Source: Megalopta genalis (lineage: Eukaryota > Arthropoda > Insecta > Hymenoptera > Halictidae). From it: a stretch of 64,000 nt of DNA. Both the position numbers and the translations under genes were made by a program. Under the pieces are notes generated by a model, which had not been told where the DNA came from, did no database searches, and saw only the letters and a program-made list of their open reading frames with translations. Shown here in pieces: positions 20,924 to 31,150 of the stretch. The DNA lies in the NCBI RefSeq assembly GCF_051020955.1, contig NW_027476113.1, forward strand, positions 1,303,501 through 1,367,500. The letters are read 5' to 3'. How positions within the stretch are numbered: the first letter of the stretch is position 1; each line of letters begins with the position of its first letter.

Positions 20924-22616
20924 GTTTTGACAAGTTCTAAAAAAGTTATTGTGTTTTGTATCTTGTTCGAATATTAACGAAAATCCTTTTTGTACTCAGT
21001 TGAGTTGCTCGCAAGAGAATCAGACTCAGTCTTGTAACTGTTACTTCGTTGGAACCTGACGTGAAACTGGCCCGAATTTTCTTGGAAAACGGTAATGGGA
21101 ATGCCCGTACTTGCCTCGGTCCCTGAAAATTCGTCATTGTACCCTTTCGAGGGTACATGACTCACAATATACGTTTACGTAACCGGAGGATGAAGTTTTG
21201 GAAATATGTAGTACCCGGGAAGGCTCATGAAGTGCAGAAATAAGTTAAATGTTCGACAATTTCCAAAATTACTAGTTTGTTATTCTTCTCAAATTTCCAA
21301 ATATGTTGCAAATGTATCTTTTCGTTGGGAAGGTTGAATTGGAGGAAGGATTGGAAGGATGAATTGGATAGTGGAGTGTATGGTAAAAAACGCTGGTGTA
21401 ATAACACTAAATACGTTTTAACCAATAAGATTCGTACAGAGGAGGTTATAGATGATATACAATTGAATGATGAATTGTGATAATGTGTCGTGAAGGTCAT
21501 GAATGATACGATTAAGCGATCAATTTATGGCTACAAAGCTATATCGAAATTTGCAAGCGCAATTGATTGTAGCGAAGCTAGGCTGCAAGCGCAAAAGTAT
21601 TACAAGCGTAACTACATGTATCTACGTAACAGTAGCTGATAACTGATGACAAATGAAAACTAGCCATGGTCGCGGTGTGAGGGCCTATTTATTTCGTTGT
21701 GAATATCGAAAACTAAAAGAAGCACTGAACGTTTGTTACAGTGCACGACGGCAATGTCATAACGAACAGCGCTGCAAGGGAGACGACGGAAAATAGATAA
21801 TGGATTTGATATTGTGAATATTGGAAGGATAACCTAAGTGATGAATACATTGCAATGATACAAACAGAAGACTGTTTGATGTGTTTAGTACGGTTTGTCT
21901 ACTTGGACCGGCGTCGAGCTCGAACAGCTGAGCTCGACTTAATGTAAAAAAACTAACGCCGCGCTAGAGTTCTTATGCATCGATCCAAGTGATACCAGTA
22001 AAGAGGAGGTAATCGACTGGCGATCTAAAATTGATCAATTTGATTTTAGACACACGGGGCATCCAGTGTACTTGATCTGTATTGGAAAATTTATAGTTGG
22101 GTCGGGTTGTTGCTCGACAAATTTCCAATATTCGGAATCAGCAATGGAATCGCCAACATGTAAATTCACCACAAATGAAGAGTTGCATTAAATGGAACAT
22201 TCAGATTGAGAATACTCCATTTTATATTACTGCAGAGCTGTGCATTCTTGGTAGTTTGCAGGACATTTCTTGTACTCTACGCGCCCGAAATAACTAAATG
22301 TTTTTCTGTAATGGTTATAATATGGAGGAAGAAAAGCAGTGCAACACCCACTCTTAGGTTATTCATAGAAACCAAATTATTGGAAATGCATTAATGATAT
22401 TACTGCTGCTTGGTGTCAGTAGTCGAAGACAACTATGGCTGGATACAACGATACTTACCTAAGTATAAATTAAAGGCAACTATAGCCATTTTCAAAGAAT
22501 GATAAGTTAACTTCATAACTATCGACTTCAATTTCCAAAGTATTTCGGAATAATTACTGATTAATTCAGGGTTACAAAATTTCAAATAGTGTACATAACA
22601 AGAAAATTAACCCGCA
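20924..22616. other. AT-rich DNA without recognisable gene
   Basis: Between the Polinton and LINE copy 1. Only short reading frames; none resembles a protein I know. No clear repeat or LTR. Confidence 0.5.
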
Positions 22617-22630
22617 GTGTATACATTCTT
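22617..22630. repeat. 5' target-site duplication of LINE copy 1 (GTGTATACATTCTT)
   Basis: Identical to 28693-28706 immediately after the poly(A) tail. Confidence 0.9.
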
Positions 22631-23055
22631 CCCCCCCGTGTCCGCTACCTTGTCGTGGTGGGGGGGCTTCGTGCCCCAATGATCCTCAAGGCTGTGCCGG
22701 CGGGGATTTTATTCCCTGGCAGGTCCTACCTAGCCGGAGTGGCTTGAGGTGAGGGGCCAACTAAAGTCGGACACATACCGTAAACCTGTGGTCATGTTTT
22801 ACAGGAACGGGGGTCTTGCCTTAGCCGGCTGGACCGCGAGGATGACAACCTCTCTAAAAAATCCCTAGCCCCAAGCAGCGTTGCGCGGTGAAGAGGGCGT
22901 AGCTGGAGTCAGCGCCAGCTATGGTTGGTGGGTGCACCAATCGTTAGCGGACAACCCCGGGGTACCTGGCGATCCGCCGGGTGTATTAGCCTTCCCCGGG
23001 TATGGCGGCTCTACCCGGGGTGACCTCCTTTCCGACCACACTCGTGGGATTTATC

Positions 23056-25122
23056 ATGGATAGTTCACAAAATAAAAAAACCGGGGAGGGGGGAAACGAG
23101 AGGGAGGAGGAGGCGCGCGTAGCTAGCGTGCGCCTCGAGCGCATGGATGGGTCGGTGTTGCGGGAACTTCCCGCAACACGCGGCAGAGAGAGGTACGCTT
23201 TGGACCTTGGCGAATGCGATGCGGGAGAGGAGTCCGACCACTCGGTCTCCTCTCACCGCTCTTCGCAGAGCGCCCCTGGCTCCTCAACAGGGAGGAAGCG
23301 GGGAAGGCCGCCAACTACTGGGCAGTACGTTGGCCTCTATGAGGCCAAACGTAAGTTGACGGAGGCCAACAAGGGCCTTATCGCGGCGATCTTCGACCCG
23401 GTGGCCCCGGGGCCGCAGCCCGGGAGATCGGTCGACCCACTTCCGGACGAGGTGGAGGTCGCCGCGAATCTTCGCAGTCGTCCGATGCGGGACGTGGCGG
23501 CGTCAATAATGGAGAGCCTGGCCGAAGTGGCCAGGATCTCCAGCGCAACAAGGGAGTTGCGGCCGGTCACGGTGCGGGTCCTGCAGGCGGCGGCCCTGAA
23601 CAGCCGGGCGGGCGTTGCGGAGCTGGCCATGAGGTCAGCTTCCGACGCCACCCGGCTGTTGGAAGCAGAGAACGCTCTCCTCAGAGAGCAGATGGCGGAG
23701 TTGCGGACCGAGGTGGCCCGACTCCGTCAGGCGGTGGAGGCGAAGCCGGCAGCAGCCGAGATGCCTCCGCCGCCGGCTCCTGAGGGGGGCACGGGGCCGC
23801 TGGTTGGCGCCGGCGCCCGAGGGCCCCAACGCCCTGGGCGAGGGAAGCCCTTGCCGGCGTCCGCAGCGGCGCCGGCAAACTTGCTGCAACAGATCGGCTC
23901 CCTGATCGATGCCAAGCTGGCATCGTTCAGGAGGGAGCTGATCCCGCGGATGCAGGATCCGCGGTCGGTGCCGCCCGTGCCGCCCGCCCCCAGCCCGTCG
24001 ATAGGCAAGAAAGGGGGGAGAAAGGGTGGCAGTGGAGGAGGGGCTGCGTCCGCTAAGGCGGCGCAGATGCAGCCCCCACAGCAGAGGGCTGCCTCTGCTG
24101 TTGTGCCGCCCTCCACCACACCTCCTACTGAGCTGTGGTCGAGGGTAGTTGGCCGAAGGGCCAAAAAGGCGGCTGCCGCAGCTAAACCTGCGGCGGCTGC
24201 CAAGGCCTCTTCGGCCGGGAGGGCGGCGAAACGGGTGGCACCGGCTGCCCCGAAGAGGGCTCCCCTGCCGCCGCGTCCGCCCCGCACGGCTGCCGTTACG
24301 ATGACGGTACCGGCCGGCGGGGCGATGACGTACGCCGAGGCGATGGCCACTGCCAGGTCGAAGGTTGACCTGGCAGAGATTGGCATCGCCTCGTTAAAGC
24401 CCAGGAGAGCGGTGACGGGGGGAATCATTTTGGAGGTCCCCGGGGCTGATGGGGCAGCTAAGGCCACTGCCCTAGCTGCGAAGATGGCGGACGCGCTGGC
24501 GGGAACCGGCGTGAAGGTCGCGCGCCCAATTAAGAAGGCCGATCTAAGGGTGCGCGGCCTGGTCGACTCGACAACGCCGGAGGAGGTTGCCGTGGCCGTC
24601 GCCCATGTAGGAGGGTGCGACCGGGGGGATGTTAAGACCGGCGAAATCCGGTCTTCCCCCTCCGGTTTGGGCACCCTCTGGGTCCAGTGCCCTGCTGCGG
24701 CCGCGCGTAAAGTTGCGGTCGCGGGCAAGCTCACGGTCGGCTGGACCCGGGCGACGGTGGAGGCCCTCAGCGCCCGGCCCCTGCAGTGCTATCGCTGCCT
24801 TGGCCTAGGCCACACAACTCAGCGATGCACTGCGGCCGAGGATCGTTGCGACTGCTGCTTTGGGTGCGGCAGTCGGGACCACAAGGTGGCCGGCTGTACG
24901 GCGAAGCCCAACTGCCCGCTCTGTGCGGGAGCGGGCAAGCCGGCCGGCCACCGCCTCGGTAGCCGGGCGTGCCCCGCCAGCGCGAAACGCGGCAGGGGCA
25001 GCAGGGGGAGAAAATCCGCGGTGGCCAAGGCGACGGCCACCGTGGCTACTAAGCCAAAGGTGGCACCCAAAGGTGCCACCGTCGCGCCCGCGGCGGCGAT
25101 GGAGGTGGAGGCCTGCCCGTAA
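23056..25122 (+). CDS. LINE ORF1 (gag-like, three CCHC zinc knuckles)
   Basis: The frame is open from 23002; the likely start is the ATG at 23056 (MDSSQNKKTGEGG), because copy 2 also begins its matching protein there. Long Ala/Pro-rich low-complexity middle, then an RRM-like stretch (LRVRGLVDSTTPEEVAVAVA) and three cysteine knuckles near the end (CYRCLGLGHTTQRC, CFGCGSRDHKVAGC, CPLCAG...HRLGSRAC). Binds element RNA in the LINE RNP. Its stop overlaps the ORF2 start as TAATG at 25120-25124. Confidence 0.85.
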   Translation: MDSSQNKKTGEGGNEREEEARVASVRLERMDGSVLRELPATRGRERYALDLGECDAGEESDHSVSSHRSSQSAPGSSTGRKRGRPPTTGQYVGLYEAKRKLTEANKGLIAAIFDPVAPGPQPGRSVDPLPDEVEVAANLRSRPMRDVAASIMESLAEVARISSATRELRPVTVRVLQAAALNSRAGVAELAMRSASDATRLLEAENALLREQMAELRTEVARLRQAVEAKPAAAEMPPPPAPEGGTGPLVGAGARGPQRPGRGKPLPASAAAPANLLQQIGSLIDAKLASFRRELIPRMQDPRSVPPVPPAPSPSIGKKGGRKGGSGGGAASAKAAQMQPPQQRAASAVVPPSTTPPTELWSRVVGRRAKKAAAAAKPAAAAKASSAGRAAKRVAPAAPKRAPLPPRPPRTAAVTMTVPAGGAMTYAEAMATARSKVDLAEIGIASLKPRRAVTGGIILEVPGADGAAKATALAAKMADALAGTGVKVARPIKKADLRVRGLVDSTTPEEVAVAVAHVGGCDRGDVKTGEIRSSPSGLGTLWVQCPAAAARKVAVAGKLTVGWTRATVEALSARPLQCYRCLGLGHTTQRCTAAEDRCDCCFGCGSRDHKVAGCTAKPNCPLCAGAGKPAGHRLGSRACPASAKRGRGSRGRKSAVAKATATVATKPKVAPKGATVAPAAAMEVEACP

Positions 25123-28100
25123 TGGGGCCCAAGGGCCCTATAATACAGGCCAACCTGAACCGCTCGGCCAGGGCACAGGACCTCCTGGTGCAATTCCTGG
25201 CCGAGCGGGGTGCCGGGTTGGCCGTAGCGGCGGAGCCGTACAGGATTCCCGATCATCCACATTGGATGGGGGACCTGAGCGGCTCCGCCGTTATAATATG
25301 GGTAGGCCGGCCGGGGTCCCCGGCGTGCTCCGTTATCGAGCGCGGCCGGGGATACCTGGCCGTTGACTGGGGCGGCACCGCGGTTGTGGCGATCTATGCA
25401 CCTCCAAGGTGGTCCCTCGAGGAGTTTGTGCAGTATCTGGACGGGGTGGGGAGATGCGTCTCCCGCTGCCAGCCCCGTCCGGTGCTGGTTCTGGGGGACT
25501 TCAACGCCAAGTCGCCGGCTTGGGGTTCCCCCAGGACGAACCCGAGGGGCCGGGAGGTGCTTGACTGGGCGGCGGGACTCGAGCTCCGTCTTTTAAACAC
25601 GGGCTCGGTCCATACGTGCGTGCGGCATAATGGGGGGTCCATCGTTGACCTTTCATGGGCAACGCCCCCCGCCGCGCGCCGTATTACGGGGTGGAGGGTG
25701 GCGGAGGAGGTCGAGACACTGTCTGACCACAGGTACATTGTTCTCGGCCTCTCCGCCGCCCCATCGACGCCCCGACGTCGCCCCGCTGATGAGGGATCGC
25801 CTCAGCCGCGGTGGGCGCTAAAGCGCCTCGACCAGGACGCCCTGATGGCGGCAGCCCACGTCGTGGCCTGGCCAGCAACACCGGCCGGGCCAGTCGACCG
25901 GACAAGGGAGGCCCAATGGTTCCGGGGCGCAATGACGTCCATTTGCGACGTCGCCATGCCCCGGGCCAGGGTTTTCCCGAGGTAGGCGGTGTACTGGTGG
26001 TCGCGCGCGATAGCGGATTTGCGCACAGAGTGCGTTCGCGCGCGACGCCAGTACGCCCGCGCCCGTCGACGACGGCGTTCCGACGTGGAGCTGGCTATCC
26101 AGCTGTATGGGCGATACAGGGAGAAGGTGGTCGCCCTGCAGCTGGCCATCAGGCAAGCAAAGAGCCAGGCCTGGCGCGACCTCCTCGGCACTATGAACCG
26201 AGATCCATGGGGGCGCCCATATAAAATGGCGATGGGACGATTACGTCCCTGGGCGCCCCCTCTGACGGAGAGCCTGGATCCGGGGATGCTCGGACGGGTC
26301 GTGGACGCGCTATTCCCCGTCAGCGGGGAGGCGTCCCGGCCCGTCCCTCAGCTAGAGGGACACGAGTGGTCCCCGGATCTGGAGGTCGCGCCGGAGGAAA
26401 TGGCCGGGGTAGTCAAATGGCTCCGGGGCAAGAATACTGCCCCGTGGCCGGACGGTATCCCCGGCCGGGTCTGGCTGCTTGCCATGGGCGTCCTGGGCGA
26501 GAGGCTTAGAGGCCTCTACTCCGGGCTCCTGAGGTCCGGGGTGTTCCCGGACCTCTGGAGGAGAAGTCGGATGGTCCTCTTAAGGAAGGATGGGAGGCCT
26601 GCGGATTCTCCCTCCGCGTACCGGCCCATTTGCCTCCTGGACGAGGTGGGCAAGATCTTTGAAAAGATCATTGCTGCCCGCCTCGCCAGGCACCTGTCCC
26701 GCGTTGGCCCCGATCTGGCGGACTGCCAGTTCGGCTTCCGGGAGGGGCGATCGACGGTCGATGCAATCGACCGTCTAAAGTCCCTCTCGGACAATGCCGT
26801 GGCACGGGGCGGGGTGTGCTTGGCGGTGTCGATAGACATCGTCAATGCGTTTAACACCCTGCCCTGGTCCGCCATTAGGGAGGCCCTGGTTGAACACAAG
26901 GTGCCTCCCTATCTGAGGCGGGTAATCGGGGCCTACCTGCGGGGCAGGTGGGTGGAATACCCGGGCCGGTACGGGACGATACGGAGGGAAGTGGACTGCG
27001 GGGTCCCACAGGGGTCCGTGTTAGGACCACTCCTGTGGGACCTGGGATATAACGCTGTCCTGAAGGCCTCCCTACCCGACGGTGCCACCCTCATCTGCTA
27101 TGCAGATGACACATTGGTGGTCGCCGTCGGGGACACATTCGAGAGGACCATCCGACGAGCGGAGGTTGCGGTGGCAGCCGTCGTCGCGAGGATCCACGGT
27201 CTGGGGCTGAAGGTGGCCCCGGAGAAGGCCGAGGCCGTCTGGTTTGGACGGCCTTGGTCTCGGCCACGGGCCAGATCGTGGATCTGGGTTGGAGGAGCCT
27301 GCGTCGAGGTGAAGTCCGAGATCAAGTATCTCGGACTGATCCTCGACAGCCACTGGAGGTTCGGAGCACATTTCGGCCGCCTCGTCCCCCGAGTTGAGAG
27401 GGCGGCGGCCGCGTTAGGCCGCCTGTTGCCCAATATCGGGGGACCGGGCGATATGGTGCGCCGCCTATACCTAGGCGTGGTGCGGTCAATGGTATTATAC
27501 GGCGCCCCGATTTGGGCGCCGTCCGTGAGGGCAAGCCGGCGCAGCACATTGTTGTTGCGCCGGCTTCAGAGGCAAATGGCCCTTCGCCTCATACGGGGGT
27601 ACCGCACCACGTCTACCGTGGCGGCGCTTGCTCTGGCGGGAGAAATTCCCTTCGAGCTGCAGGCGGCGATGCGCGCCTATGTCTATAGGCGCATATGCAT
27701 CGCTGGCCGGGCTCGGGGGGACCCGCCGGAGCAAGAGGCGGTCGAGGGCTTCGAGCTCCAGGCCCGGGGACTAGCGCTCGCCAGGTGGCATGCGGAGCTT
27801 TGTTCCCATGCCGCCGAGCGCGTCCCCGGGGCTCTCCTGCCGCACTTCACCACGTGGCGGGAGAGGCGGTTTGGCAGGCTCTCCTACCGTGCGACGCAGG
27901 TATTCACCGGGCATGGCTGCTTCGGTGTCTACCTGTGTCGCATCGGTCGGGAAGCGACGACGGTGTGCCACCACTGTGGCGCGGAGGAGGACTCGGCGCA
28001 GCATACACTGGAGGTGTGCCCCGCCTTTTCAGTGCTGCGCCGAGTCCTAACTAGGGAAGTTGGTGGCGACCTCGCTCTCTCCAGCTTAGTTGGGGCCATG

Positions 28101-28325
28101 CTGGAGAGCCCGACAAAATGGGCGGCAGCCATAGCCTTCTGCGAACAGGTAATGTTGCAGAAGGAGGCTGCCGAGCGGGGTCGCCGTGAGCGGGGGGTGC
28201 GGCGTGTGCGCCCACGCCTAGAGCCCCCCCCTCCCCGAGTAGCTGATACTAGGCGGGCGGCGGGTGTACCGGACCATGCCGGTTTAATTGCCCGCCGCCC
28301 GCCAACCGAGGATGCCCTATTTTAA
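25122..28325 (+). pseudogene. LINE ORF2: APE endonuclease, reverse transcriptase; one premature stop
   Basis: ATG at 25122. Residues 1-230 are the endonuclease: VAAEPYR, VLVLGDFNAKSPAWG and LSDHRYIVLGL mark its catalytic motifs. The reverse transcriptase has YRPICLLDEVGKIFEK, GFREGRSTVDAI, GVPQGSVLGPLLWDLGYN and the catalytic YADDT (27099-27113). A CCHC motif (CHHCGAEEDSAQHTLEVC) lies near the C-terminus. A single TAG at 25983-25985 interrupts the frame just after the endonuclease; copy 2 has AAG there. Otherwise the frame is intact. Confidence 0.88.
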
Positions 28326-28657
28326 AGTGGGGGCGACAAAACCGTCGCCCCCGACGGCCGCTGGTGCGGCCGTCGTGAAGAGGCGGTGTGGGGTGCGGTC
28401 CCCCGCACCGCCGAATCAAGATGATTCATGGGGGGGAGGATTAATCTCCCCCCGGGACGCGGCCGGCCACCGCTCCATCCTGGTGGCCGGCCAGGCGAGG
28501 GGGAGCTGCGGTCGTGTTCTTGAAGAGTTCCCGTGGCTCCCCCGTTAATCGCCAGCGCCCTAGGCCGCCGTGGGGGTTTTAGCGGGTCGAACCCCGCACT
28601 ACCCCCCCTCCGCCCTTCGGGCGGAGCGGGGGTGTCTGACCTGCAGATTTCCCCCAC

Positions 28658-28692
<35 letters not shown>
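28326..28692 (+). other. LINE copy 1 3' UTR and poly(A) tail
   Basis: GC-rich untranslated region shared with copies 2, 3 and 4, ending CCCCCACGTT followed by 31 A residues. This tail defines the family's 3' end. Confidence 0.85.
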
Positions 28693-28694
<2 letters not shown>

Positions 28695-28706
28695 GTATAC
28701 ATTCTT

Positions 28707-29113
28707 AGTAAACTGGTAACAAATATTAATCACAATTAAAAAATAGCAAGAATGCACGATTCCTAGTAAGTATTGAAGTGGAAATACAGAGAGCAGGAAT
28801 TTGCTTGCTTGATGATTTACGGTTTTTACTGTCAACAAAAACCGATTGGATCAACATGGAAATTGAGTGATGCAGTTTTCATGTCAAGATTCACGTCAGT
28901 GTTCAACAGATATCCAGAGGACTGGTTCTCTGGGAGACTGTATGGCGCTATTGTGGAAGTAACCAACAAGAAAAGTAAGTCCACATTGATCTGAATTTCG
29001 ACGTACTTTTGGAGCAAGGATTTGAGGATTGCTTTTGGATCTTTCATACCATACTGTCCTGAATTTGGTTAACAGTCTGAAACATTTACTTCTCGGGGTG
29101 AACGGGACCGGAA
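28707..29113. other. Unassigned AT-rich DNA
   Basis: Continues the DNA that preceded LINE copy 1 before its insertion. No gene recognised. Confidence 0.5.
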
Positions 29114-29125
29114 GTGTTTCAGTGA

Positions 29126-29261
29126 TAGAAGAGGTCCTCCCGTGTTGGGATTTGGGGGGGGGGTGGTGACGACTCACCTCTTCTTTGAGGTGACTCGTCG
29201 CCCCCCGGCGGCCGTCGTGCTCAGGGCGGTGGCCCTGGGAACATCTTTGTGCGGCCGCCGT
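29126..29261 (+). mobile_element. LINE copy 3 (5'-truncated), part left of the Gypsy insertion
   Basis: 3'-UTR-type sequence of the same R1-clade family. The rest continues at 42208-42517 and ends in CCCCCACGTT plus an A-run. A 12-bp duplication GTGTTTCAGTGA flanks the reunited copy (29114-29125 and 42518-42529), so the Gypsy element landed inside it. Confidence 0.8.
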
Positions 29262-29560
29262 TGTTACGCAGTATTTGAATGACTTCGCTTTTTAAAAGGA
29301 GCTGGAAAGCTATGGCTTTTCAGCGTATGTTTATTTTATAACAGTTTCATAAAATTGATACATTTAGAGTGGGAACTTTTACACTGTGATCGATGTTCCG
29401 GGCCGATTATAAGAATGTCACTGCCCGCACGCATAATTAATGGCCTATACATACCTGTGTCTTATCTCTTTAAGAGTGGGGGAGGAACGGTCATCGTTAC
29501 AATACCTGTGTCTTGTCTCTTTTGGAGATTAAGAGTGGGGGAGGAAGGATCATCGTTACA
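29262..29560 (-). repeat. 3' LTR of the Gypsy element
   Basis: 299 bp, matching 41904-42202. Preceded on the minus strand by a purine-rich tract ending GGACGGGGGG (29561-29570), the likely polypurine primer. Confidence 0.9.
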
Positions 29561-30833
29561 CCCCCCGTCCTAGACCCAGCTTGCTCCTGCGAGGTGTTAG
29601 TTTTACCGTAGGGTTCCTTTCTTTTGAGGGTGGTTCATATCCCGGTGGCGCGTTCAGCAGTTCTTGAGCTGTTGCCTTCGCGTTATAAAGTACCTGGGGT
29701 TCTAAATTTACACAGTGTGTGATTTTGGGGCTGAAGATTTCGATACATATGTTTCTGGGAACGAGTTTGCCTAATAGTGAAAAAAGTCCACAACGGTAAA
29801 AAATGTAGAGTATGCATATTGTGAGAGCTGTATAGCCTAAATAATTTGTAGATTTTGTTACGATTTCAATCCAACTCTTATGCCTATAGTTCTGCTTAAC
29901 TTGTTCGATATTTTGTTCGATCTGGTCTAAATTGGTACTGAGTGTTCTGTATGTGTCGATGTTTAGTGTGCCGTGGAGTGTAGGTATTTTGTCAGGAATT
30001 AACTGCATGTCAGATGTTGAAAATGGTAACGTAACGTTGGGTCTGTAAACTACTGTTTGTTCGAACTCGTATGTTTTTGTCAAATGGTGTGAGAACTGAT
30101 CGCCCAGGAGTGAGTAGTCTTGTGTAGAGCGGTGTATGGTCGGTCGTCGTATTTTGATGCGTGTGGTCTTCTTATCGCATATTGCATGTAACACGAGTTC
30201 GCGTTCTGGTATAAGAATGTATCCGTCTTTTATCGCGATGATAGCTATAACGTGAATTTTGAATAAGCTATTGGTCGACATTTTGTCGTTTGTATCAATT
30301 GTCTTTTCTCTAATCAGTTTGCTGTCGCATGTGTCAATAGTGTTGATAAGGTAAGTGGGTTGCGCGCGTTTGCAGTATCGTGTGTTTGCGTGTGTCTTAC
30401 AGTTGCTTATCCACTGTTGTTCGGTCTGTAAGTAGCTGCGCTTGGTTGCGTCTATTGCGATCCATTCTGATTCGGGGATGATCACAATATGATGTTTTCC
30501 GATTCGTTGTGGAATGGCGATGAGGTGTTGTAGCTGAAATATCGGTTTCTCCATGATGGGTATCGAGAGGTGGTACATGAGATGCCCTCACGTTAAGGAA
30601 ATCGCAACGTCGGCGATGTCGAGCAGCAACACGTAGTCCCGTCGGTCGTCCAGCATCGGGGCGCCAGGTCTCTGGCTTTGAACTCCGTTGATACCCTGCG
30701 CTAGTATTTCAGGTGTTAAAAGTTGCGTATCTATGATTCCATGCTTACCCATGGTGATAGCAGTCAGGAGTGTGGAGGTGTCGTCTCGCAATCCTTGCGT
30801 TATGGGAATCATGGTTTCCAAGGCCCGCACCAT
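29557..30833 (-). pseudogene. Env-like gene, 3' part with transmembrane segment
   Basis: Two minus-strand frames: 30833-30588, then 30578 to about 29557. The latter ends with a clear membrane helix (LGYTALTICILYIFYRCGLF) and a cytoplasmic tail. Separated from the 5' part by LINE copy 2, and itself shifted in frame near 30585. Encodes an envelope-like glycoprotein in intact relatives; none can be made here. Confidence 0.75.
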
Positions 30834-31150
30834 CTTTTTTTTTTATTAACGTGGGGGAAATCTGCTGGTCAGACACCCCCGTCGCGCCCGGGGGGGTGGG
30901 ACGGGGGTAGTGCGGGGTTCGACCCGCTAAAACCCCCACGGCGGCCTAGGGCGCTGGCGAGTAGCGGGGGAGCCACGGGAACTCTCAAAGAACACTCCCC
31001 CCATGAATCATCTTGCTTCGGCGGTGCGGGGACCGCACCCCACACCGCCTCGTCACTCCCACTATGGGGAGGACAGCTTCAGTTGGGGGGGGGGTGGCGG
31101 GCGGCGGGCAATTAAACCAGTAATTTGGTACACCCGCCGCCCGCCTATTC

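Larger units (their letters stand above)
22631..28692 (+). mobile_element. Full-length R1-clade LINE, copy 1
   Basis: Starts with seven Cs (CCCCCCCGTGTCCGCTACC), exactly as copy 2 does, carries two ORFs and ends in a 31-nt poly(A). A 14-bp target duplication GTGTATACATTCTT flanks it (22617-22630 and 28693-28706). Architecture is gag-like ORF1 with CCHC knuckles, then ORF2 with an APE-type endonuclease and reverse transcriptase, as in the TRAS/SART/Waldo group of the R1 clade. It is GC-rich against AT-rich flanks. Confidence 0.92.

Noticed and set aside
20946..21500. Short open frames just right of the Polinton
   Set aside because: Under 95 codons, overlapping on both strands, without recognisable motifs.
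23727..24734. Long minus-strand open frame across LINE ORF1
   Set aside because: It is the antisense shadow of a very GC-rich, Ala-rich coding region; no domain is recognisable and the plus frame has the zinc knuckles.
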